Assembly (NCBI RefSeq): GCF_031801495.1
Contig: NZ_JAOEGC010000002.1
Span: forward strand, 2,542,001 to 2,606,000
DNA from: Agrobacterium tumefaciens_K
GTDB lineage: Bacteria; Pseudomonadota; Alphaproteobacteria; Rhizobiales; Rhizobiaceae
DNA length: 64,000 bases
Reading direction: 5' to 3'
Shown here: in pieces, positions 58,432 to 64,000 of the stretch
How the letters are laid out: every line of letters starts with the position of its first letter
Numbering within the stretch: position 1 is the first letter of the stretch
Notes under the pieces: model-generated
What the model saw: the letters and a program-made list of their open reading frames with translations, nothing else
Database searches by the model: none
What the model was told of the DNA's origin: nothing
Program-made: the position numbers and the translations under genes

Positions 58432-59709
58432 ATGACACTTCTCGTTTTTGTCGGCTCTCTGCTGGGGGCCATGGCGATTGGCGTGCCCGTCGCATTCTCT
58501 CTGATGTTCTGCGGTGTTGTGCTCATGTGGTACATGGGCATGTTCAACACGCAGATCATCGCGCAGAACATGATCTCCGGTGCTGACACCTTCACGCTGC
58601 TTGCCATCCCGTTCTTCATCCTGGCCGGTGAGCTGATGAACTCCGGCGGCCTTTCCCGCCGCATCATCGACTTTGCGATTGCGTGCGTCGGACACATCCG
58701 TGGCGGCCTTGGCATCGTTGCGATTATGGCTGCGATCATCATGGCCAGCATCTCCGGTTCGGCTGCTGCCGATACCGCGGCACTCGCCGCGATCCTCATT
58801 CCGATGATGGCGAAAGCCGGTTACAACATCCCGCGCTCCGGCGGCCTCATCGCCGCAGGCGGCATCATTGCTCCGGTTATTCCGCCCTCCATGGCCTTCA
58901 TCGTCTTTGGCGTGGCTGCCAACGTCTCGATCACCCAGCTGTTCCTTGCTGGCATCGTGCCCGGCATCCTGATGGGTATCTCGTTGATCATCGCCTGGCT
59001 GATCGTCGTGCGTAAGGACAACGTCCAGCCGTTGCCCAAGGCTTCGGGCAAGGAACGTCTTCTTGCCACGGTCCGCGCTGGTTGGGCGCTTGGCATGCCG
59101 GTCATCATTCTGGGCGGCATCAAGGCAGGCATCATGACTCCAACGGAAGCCGCCGTTATCGCCGCCGCCTATGCTCTTTTCGTCGGCATGGTGATCTACC
59201 GCGAACTGAAGCCGGCGGATCTGTTCCACGTTCTTCTGCGCGCTGCCAAGAGCACCTCGATCATCATGTTCCTGGTCTGCGCCGCGCTTGTCTCCGCATG
59301 GCTCATCACGGCTGCGAACATTCCAAACGAAGTCGCCGGTTACATCGAACCGCTGATCGATCGTCCGATGCTTCTGATGGTTGCAATGATGGTGCTGGTC
59401 TTCATCGTCGGAACCGCACTCGATCTGACGCCAACCATTCTCATCCTGACGCCAGTTCTGATGCCGATCGTCAAGCAGGCGGGTATCGATCCGGTCTACT
59501 TCGGCGTACTCTTCATCATCAACAACGCCATCGGTTTGATCACCCCTCCGGTTGGCGTCGTTCTGAACGTTGTCAGCGGTGTGGGACGCATACCGCTGGG
59601 CAAGGTGACGGTCGGTGTCTGGCCGTTCCTGGTGGCTGAAACCATTGTCCTGGCGCTGCTCGTCATATTCCCGGACATCGTCATGGTTCCGCTTCAGTAC
59701 CTTCGTTAA
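58432..59709 (+). CDS. TRAP transporter large membrane subunit DctM
   Basis: The large membrane component, 425 residues with about twelve hydrophobic segments. Characteristic stretches are FFILAGELMNSGGLSRRIIDF, the ISGSAAADTAALAAILIPMM segment, GGIIAPVIPPSMAFIVFGV and the C-terminal NNAIGLITPPVGVVLNV. It uses a sodium or proton gradient to import a carboxylate delivered by DctP. It is tightly linked to dctQ and precedes dctP by 36 bases. Confidence 0.96.
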   Translation: MTLLVFVGSLLGAMAIGVPVAFSLMFCGVVLMWYMGMFNTQIIAQNMISGADTFTLLAIPFFILAGELMNSGGLSRRIIDFAIACVGHIRGGLGIVAIMAAIIMASISGSAAADTAALAAILIPMMAKAGYNIPRSGGLIAAGGIIAPVIPPSMAFIVFGVAANVSITQLFLAGIVPGILMGISLIIAWLIVVRKDNVQPLPKASGKERLLATVRAGWALGMPVIILGGIKAGIMTPTEAAVIAAAYALFVGMVIYRELKPADLFHVLLRAAKSTSIIMFLVCAALVSAWLITAANIPNEVAGYIEPLIDRPMLLMVAMMVLVFIVGTALDLTPTILILTPVLMPIVKQAGIDPVYFGVLFIINNAIGLITPPVGVVLNVVSGVGRIPLGKVTVGVWPFLVAETIVLALLVIFPDIVMVPLQYLR

Positions 59710-59745
59710 TCGCTACTTCTCGCAAACAATCCAAGGGAGGATATT

Positions 59746-60753
59746 ATGAGAAAGCTTCTTCTGACCACCACCGCAATCGCGTTCGCTGTCGGCGCCGCAG
59801 CACCCGCGATGGCTGAATTCAGCAGCCGCAACATTCGCGTTTCGAACGGCATCAACGCGGACCACCCGGTCGGCAACGGCATCAAGGCCATGCAGGCTTG
59901 CCTCGACGAAAAATCCGGCGGCAAGCTGAAGCTCACCGCATTCTGGGGCGGCGCTCTCGGCGGCGACCTTCAGGCCACGCAGGCGCTGCGCTCCGGCGTT
60001 CAGGAAGCCGTTGTGACGTCATCGTCGCCGCTCGTCGGCCTGATCCCGGCTCTCGGCGTATTCGACCTGCCGTTCCTCTTCTCGAACGCCCAGGAAGCTG
60101 ACGCCGTTATGGACGGCGCATTCGGCGACATGATGAACAAGAAGCTGGAAGAGCAGGGTCTGGTAAACCTCGCCTACTGGGAAAACGGCTTCCGCAACCT
60201 GTCGAACTCCAAGCGCGCCGTGAACAAGTGGGAAGATTTCTCCGGCTTGAAGGTTCGCGTGATGCAGAACAACATCTTCCTCGACACCTTCCAGAACCTC
60301 GGCGCCAACGCAACGCCGATGGCTTTCGGCGAAGTCTTCTCGGCTCTTGAAACCAACGCCATCGACGCGCAGGAAAACCCCTACGTAACGATCGATACGT
60401 CCAAGTTCTATGAAGTTCAGAAGTACATCACGGAAACGAACCACGCTTACACGCCGTTCCTCTTCCTTTTCTCCAAGCCGATCTTCGATAGCTACTCGGC
60501 AGAAGAACAGGCTGCCCTGCGCGAATGCGCCGTTGTCGGTCGTGACGAAGAGCGCAAGGTCATCCGCGACCTGAACAAGAAGTCTCTGGAAAAGATCAAG
60601 GCCGCCGGCCTCGAAGTGAACACGCTGTCGGCTGAAGAACAGGCCCGTATCCGCGAAAAGTCGATGGTCGTTTACGAAAAGCACAAGGCTGAAATCGGCG
60701 CTGACGTCGTTGACGCCGTTCTCGCTGACCTGAAGAAGATCCGCGGCCAGTAA
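59746..60753 (+). CDS. TRAP transporter solute-binding protein DctP
   Basis: The periplasmic binding protein of the TRAP system, 335 residues with a signal peptide cut near AMAEF. The mature protein has SNGINADHPVGNGIKAMQACL, the region LSNSKRAVNKWEDFSGLKVRVM with the arginine that binds the ligand carboxylate, and QENPYVTI. The gene order Q-M-P, with the binding protein last, is less common than P first. AGGGAGG precedes its start. Clustering with a sugar-acid dehydratase suggests an aldonate or related acid as ligand. A strong terminator follows. Confidence 0.95.
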   Translation: MRKLLLTTTAIAFAVGAAAPAMAEFSSRNIRVSNGINADHPVGNGIKAMQACLDEKSGGKLKLTAFWGGALGGDLQATQALRSGVQEAVVTSSSPLVGLIPALGVFDLPFLFSNAQEADAVMDGAFGDMMNKKLEEQGLVNLAYWENGFRNLSNSKRAVNKWEDFSGLKVRVMQNNIFLDTFQNLGANATPMAFGEVFSALETNAIDAQENPYVTIDTSKFYEVQKYITETNHAYTPFLFLFSKPIFDSYSAEEQAALRECAVVGRDEERKVIRDLNKKSLEKIKAAGLEVNTLSAEEQARIREKSMVVYEKHKAEIGADVVDAVLADLKKIRGQ

Positions 60754-60774
60754 TCAATTCCCTTGAACTGCCGT

Positions 60775-60815
60775 AAAAAACACCCGGAGGATTTCCCTCC
60801 GGGTGTTTTTGTTTG
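60775..60815 (+). terminator. Terminator after the TRAP operon
   Basis: AACACCCGGAGG (60779-60790) pairs with CCTCCGGGTGTT (60796-60807) around ATTTC and is followed by TTTTGTTTG; an A-run precedes it, so it may also act for the convergent acs gene. Confidence 0.92.
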
Positions 60816-60871
60816 TGTGGGCGGCAAGAAAAAAAGGCCGCCGAAGCAGCCTTTCCCAAACTCCCTGGCGA

Positions 60872-62830
60872 TCAGGATGCCGCGAGCCTGTTCTGGCGGT
60901 TGGCGATCAGGTCATCCACGACCGCGGGATCGGCAAGCGTCGAGGTATCACCCAGCGCGCCGAAATCGTCTTCGGCGATTTTCCTCAGGATACGCCGCAT
61001 GATCTTGCCGGAGCGCGTCTTGGGCAGACCCGGTGCGAACTGGATCTTGTCGGGTGTTGCGACCGGCCCGATTTCATTACGCACATGCTTCACCAGTTCC
61101 TCGCGAAGCGCGTAATCACCGTTCTGTCCCGCCATAAGCGTCACATAACAATAGATGCCCTGGCCCTTTATGGCATGCGGATAACCCACGACCGCAGCTT
61201 CGGAAACAAGGTGATGCGACACCAGCGCCGATTCGACCTCCGCCGTACCGAGCCGGTGGCCGGACACATTGAGAACGTCATCCACGCGACCGGTGATCCA
61301 GTAATATCCGTCCTCGTCACGGCGGCAGCCGTCACCGGTGAAGTACTTGCCCTTGTAGGTGGAGAAGTAGGTATCGATGAAGCGCTGGTGATCGCCATAG
61401 ACGCTGCGTGACTGCCCCGGCCAGCTGTCGATGATGCAGAGATTGCCGTCGGCGGCTCCCTCCAGCACCTTGCCCTCTGCGTCGACGAGCTGCGGCTGCA
61501 CACCGAAGAACGGCCGCGTGGCCGAGCCGGGCTTCAGGTCGGTCGCACCCGGTAGCGGCGAAATCAGGATACCCCCCGTTTCCGTCTGCCACCATGTGTC
61601 GACGATCGGGCTCTTGTCCTCGCCGACCACATGGTAGTACCACTCCCAGGCCTCCGGGTTGATTGGCTCACCCACCGTTCCGAGGAGCCGGAGGCTGGAG
61701 CGCGACGAGCGCGTGACGAACTGGTCGCCCGCCCCCATCAGCGAACGTAGCGCCGTCGGCGCAGTATAGAAGATGTTGACCTTGTGCTTGTCGATGACCT
61801 CCCAGAATCGGCCCTGATCCGGGAAATTGGGCACGCCTTCGAACATCAAAGTGGTCGCGCAGTTCGCCAGTGGTCCGTAGACGATATAGGAATGGCCCGT
61901 GACCCAGCCGACGTCGGCCGTACACCAGTAAACTTCACCATCCTTGTAGTCGAAGACATATTCGTGCGTCATCGACGTGTAGACCAGATAGCCGCCTGTC
62001 GTGTGCAGCACGCCCTTCGGTTTGCCCGTGGAGCCGGACGTATAAAGAATGAACAGCGGGTCTTCCGCCTTCATTTTCACCGGCGGGCAATCCGGCTTCA
62101 CCGTGGCGATTTCCTGATGATACCAGAGATCGCGGCCAGGCGCCCAGCCAGTCTTGCCGCCGGTACGGCGCACGACCAGCACCTTGTTGACGATGACATA
62201 CTGCTTCGCCGCGATGTCGATTGCCTTGTCGGTATTTTCCTTCAGCGGGATCGGTTTTCCGCCGCGTACACCCTCATCGCAGGTGATGACGAAGGTCGAC
62301 TGGCAATCGACGATGCGCCCCGCCAGTGCTTCGGGCGAGAAACCGCCGAACACGACGGAATGGATGGCACCGATGCGGGCACAGGCCAGCATCGCGTAAG
62401 CCGCTTCAGGGATCATCGGCATGTAGATGGTGACGCGATCACCCTTCTTGACGCCATGCTTTTTCAGGACGTTCGCGAGACGGCAGACATACTCATAAAG
62501 CTGGTTGTAGGTGATCTTCTTGTCGATATAAGGGTTGTCACCTTCCCATATGATCGCCGTGCGCTCGCCATGCGTCTTCAAGTGCCGGTCGATACAGTTG
62601 TACGAAACATTGGTGAGACCATCCTCGAACCATTTGATCGGCACGCGTCCGCGGAATGAGGTGTTCTTGACCTTGGTGTAGGGCTTGAACCAGTCGATCC
62701 GCCGCCCGTGCTTGTCCCAGAACTTTTCGGGGTCTTCGACGCTCTCCTGATACCATTTCTGGTAGCGCTCGTTGTCGATGAGCGTGCGGGCTTTCGCCGA
62801 CTTGAGCACCGGATAGATTTTGGCAGACAT
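60872..62830 (-). CDS. acs: Acetyl-coenzyme A synthetase
   Basis: Acs activates acetate to acetyl-CoA via acetyl-AMP. The start at 62830 (MSAKIYPVLKSAKART) follows GGAGGAG and gives 652 residues, the usual length; the longer open frame to 62932 is not needed. Motifs are FILYTSGSTGKPKGVLHTTG near residue 260, the WWQTETGG segment near 415 and the C-terminal PKTRSGKIMRRILR near 606, whose lysine is the known acetylation site that switches the enzyme off. It converges with the TRAP operon and diverges from trcR. Confidence 0.97.
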   Translation of the reverse strand: MSAKIYPVLKSAKARTLIDNERYQKWYQESVEDPEKFWDKHGRRIDWFKPYTKVKNTSFRGRVPIKWFEDGLTNVSYNCIDRHLKTHGERTAIIWEGDNPYIDKKITYNQLYEYVCRLANVLKKHGVKKGDRVTIYMPMIPEAAYAMLACARIGAIHSVVFGGFSPEALAGRIVDCQSTFVITCDEGVRGGKPIPLKENTDKAIDIAAKQYVIVNKVLVVRRTGGKTGWAPGRDLWYHQEIATVKPDCPPVKMKAEDPLFILYTSGSTGKPKGVLHTTGGYLVYTSMTHEYVFDYKDGEVYWCTADVGWVTGHSYIVYGPLANCATTLMFEGVPNFPDQGRFWEVIDKHKVNIFYTAPTALRSLMGAGDQFVTRSSRSSLRLLGTVGEPINPEAWEWYYHVVGEDKSPIVDTWWQTETGGILISPLPGATDLKPGSATRPFFGVQPQLVDAEGKVLEGAADGNLCIIDSWPGQSRSVYGDHQRFIDTYFSTYKGKYFTGDGCRRDEDGYYWITGRVDDVLNVSGHRLGTAEVESALVSHHLVSEAAVVGYPHAIKGQGIYCYVTLMAGQNGDYALREELVKHVRNEIGPVATPDKIQFAPGLPKTRSGKIMRRILRKIAEDDFGALGDTSTLADPAVVDDLIANRQNRLAAS

Positions 62831-63060
62831 GCACTCCTCCTGGAACCTGATATGTCTCGTTTCCGCCCAAGACTCCCACCTCAGACATGTGTTCAATTCA
62901 TAGCAGTTCAATAACTCACGGCAATTAGACAAAGGTCATTTGTTTCGCAAAGAATTGCAATTCTGATGCAATGCGGCTATAGAGCCAACATATCCCGGAA
63001 ATTAGTGGTTAGTACCCACGGCCCGCGACACCGGCGCGGACGGACAGAAGGACTGTATCT

Positions 63061-63762
63061 ATGGCTCAAACACTGCTCATGCCAAAGGCGACCGCCGTAT
63101 GGCTGGTTGATAACACCGCGCTGTCGTTCGATCAGATCGCTACGTTCTGCAAGCTGCATCCGCTCGAGGTGAAGGCAATCGCCGACGGTGAAGCCGCGCA
63201 GGGCATCAAGGGTCTCGACCCGATTGCAACCGGTCAGCTTTCCCGTGACGAGATCGTGCGGGCCGAATCCAATCCGAACCACAAGCTGAAGCTTTCCGAG
63301 CCGAAGGTTCGTGTTCCCGAATCCAAGCGTCGTGGACCGCGTTACACGCCGGTTTCCAAGCGCCAGGATCGTCCGAACGCCATTCTCTGGCTGGTTCGCA
63401 ACCATGCGGAACTGAAGGATGCGCAGATTTCGCGCCTCGTCGGCACCACCAAGTCCACCATCGAGCAGATTCGTGACCGTACCCACTGGAACTCGGCCAA
63501 CCTGACGCCGATGGACCCGGTAACGCTGGGCCTTTGCAGCCAGATCGATCTCGACCTCGAAGTCGAACGCGCATCGCGCGGCCGCCCGCTGCCCACCGCA
63601 GAGGAGCTGGACAACACGCTGCAGCCTGCAACCGTGACGGAAGGCCTGAACTACAGCTTCCAGCGCGAGGAAGAAGAGCAGATCGACGCCGACGCGGTCT
63701 TCAGAAAACTGAGCTCCCTGAAGTCGACCAAGAACGACGAGGATGAGGACGATCAGTACTGA
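63061..63762 (+). CDS. trcR: TrcR-type regulator (DUF1013 family)
   Basis: A 233-residue protein of the DUF1013 family, confined as far as I know to Alphaproteobacteria and named TrcR in cell-cycle annotation. Recognisable parts are LMPKATAVWLVDNTALSFDQ at the N-terminus, followed by IATFCKLHPLEVKAIADGE, the central RPNAILWLVRNHAELKDAQI with a helix-turn-helix-like LVGTTKSTIEQIRDRTHW, and an acidic C-terminus (KNDEDEDDQY). It lies 230 bases from divergent acs. Its precise function is not established in the sequence. Confidence 0.85.
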   Translation: MAQTLLMPKATAVWLVDNTALSFDQIATFCKLHPLEVKAIADGEAAQGIKGLDPIATGQLSRDEIVRAESNPNHKLKLSEPKVRVPESKRRGPRYTPVSKRQDRPNAILWLVRNHAELKDAQISRLVGTTKSTIEQIRDRTHWNSANLTPMDPVTLGLCSQIDLDLEVERASRGRPLPTAEELDNTLQPATVTEGLNYSFQREEEEQIDADAVFRKLSSLKSTKNDEDEDDQY

Positions 63763-63793
63763 TTCGCCCGTTTCGCGACCCATGTCGCGATTG

Positions 63794-63828
63794 ATAAAAA
63801 AACCCGGCTCGAAGCCGGGTTTTTTGTT
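63794..63828. terminator. Bidirectional terminator between trcR and the YggS gene
   Basis: AACCCGGCT (63801-63809) pairs perfectly with AGCCGGGTT (63813-63821) around CGA, with an A-run before and TTTTTGTTG after, so both converging genes end here. Confidence 0.92.
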
Positions 63829-63837
63829 GTTATAACT

Positions 63838-64000
63838 TCATCGCGTCCCGAAAATCGCCGAGCCGACGCGGACGCTGGTCGCACCGAATTCGATAGCCGT
63901 CTGGAAATCACCGGACATGCCCATGGAGAGCTTTTCAAGGCCGCACTGTGCTGCGAGCTTGGCAAGCAGCGCAAAATGCGGGCCGGGATTTTCATCTGCC
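63838..64000 (-). CDS. YggS-family PLP homeostasis protein, C-terminal part
   Basis: The last 53 codons of a gene that continues beyond the right edge. The minus-strand frame reads FALLAKLAAQCGLEKLSMGM, then SGDFQTAIEFGATSVRVGSAIFGTR and a TGA at 63838-63840. The MSGDFQTAI and RVGSAIFGTR motifs identify the YggS/PLPBP family, a PLP-binding protein that controls free pyridoxal phosphate and amino-acid pools. Confidence 0.93.
   Translation of the reverse strand, partial: ADENPGPHFALLAKLAAQCGLEKLSMGMSGDFQTAIEFGATSVRVGSAIFGTR

Noticed and set aside
1..64000. CRISPR array, insertion sequence, prophage, tRNA or rRNA genes
   Set aside because: I looked for regular repeats, transposase motifs, terminal inverted repeats and tRNA-like T-loop and anticodon patterns and saw none that hold up. 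A covariance-model tRNA scan would settle the last point.

Overview
The window looks like chromosomal DNA of a Rhizobiaceae bacterium, most probably Agrobacterium. The main evidence is a convergent pair encoding the cyclic beta-1,2-glucan exporter (ChvA/NdvA, 35046-36809) and the very large cyclic glucan synthase (ChvB/NdvB, 37476-45974). Other alphaproteobacterial marks are a SAM-II riboswitch ahead of metA, a TrcR-type DUF1013 protein, single-chain pyruvate carboxylase and high GC coding. I see no rRNA, tRNA, CRISPR array, insertion sequence, phage or plasmid gene. The window reads as ordinary core chromosome with one accessory-looking catabolic island.

Layout. 1-1612: mtaB (cut by the window edge) and dapF on the minus strand. 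1820-3143: a 42-residue basic protein and a Tat-type metallo-beta-lactamase-fold hydrolase. 3255-8756: a translation block (structured RNA leader, ffh, chorismate mutase, rpsP, rimM, trmD, rplS) with a TauE-type permease on the other strand. 8827-13617: an amino-acid ABC binding protein and permease, an anion/organic-acid MFS carrier and leuC. 13677-21991: all minus strand, with an M48 lipoprotein protease, the thiQ-thiP-thiB thiamine importer behind a TPP riboswitch, a VOC protein, an ABC-F ATPase and thiamine pyrophosphokinase. 22091-28067: SAM-II riboswitch with terminator, metA, galM, mtgA, ispA, an OmpA-type lipoprotein and ispG. 28186-30188: a DeoR regulator and MFS operon. 30320-36809: pyc, a LuxR solo and chvA. 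37476-50249: chvB, an M20 amidohydrolase, a 47-residue membrane protein, an FAD oxidoreductase and a threonine dehydratase-like enzyme.

50367-60753 is the most interesting part. It is a sugar-acid catabolic island of two divergent arms around a FadR-type regulator. The arms hold an IlvD/Edd-type sugar-acid dehydratase, a beta-hydroxyacid dehydrogenase, a DenD-like NAD-dependent dehydrogenase/epimerase, a GlcD-like FAD 2-hydroxyacid dehydrogenase, a fumarylacetoacetate-hydrolase-family enzyme and a complete TRAP transporter. The two promoter regions carry related palindromes (54135-54155 and 56649-56666), which suggests one regulon. A diketo-hydrolase-type route (import, dehydration, oxidation, C-C hydrolysis, oxidation of the released 2-hydroxyacid) would use most of the genes, but the substrate cannot be read from sequence. 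The window ends with acetyl-CoA synthetase, trcR and the 3' part of a YggS-family gene.

The thiamine genes form a salvage unit: the importer is under TPP control, and the kinase that makes TPP lies 3 kb away on the same strand. Gene positions rest on reading frames, start-site context and motifs seen by eye. No database search was run.
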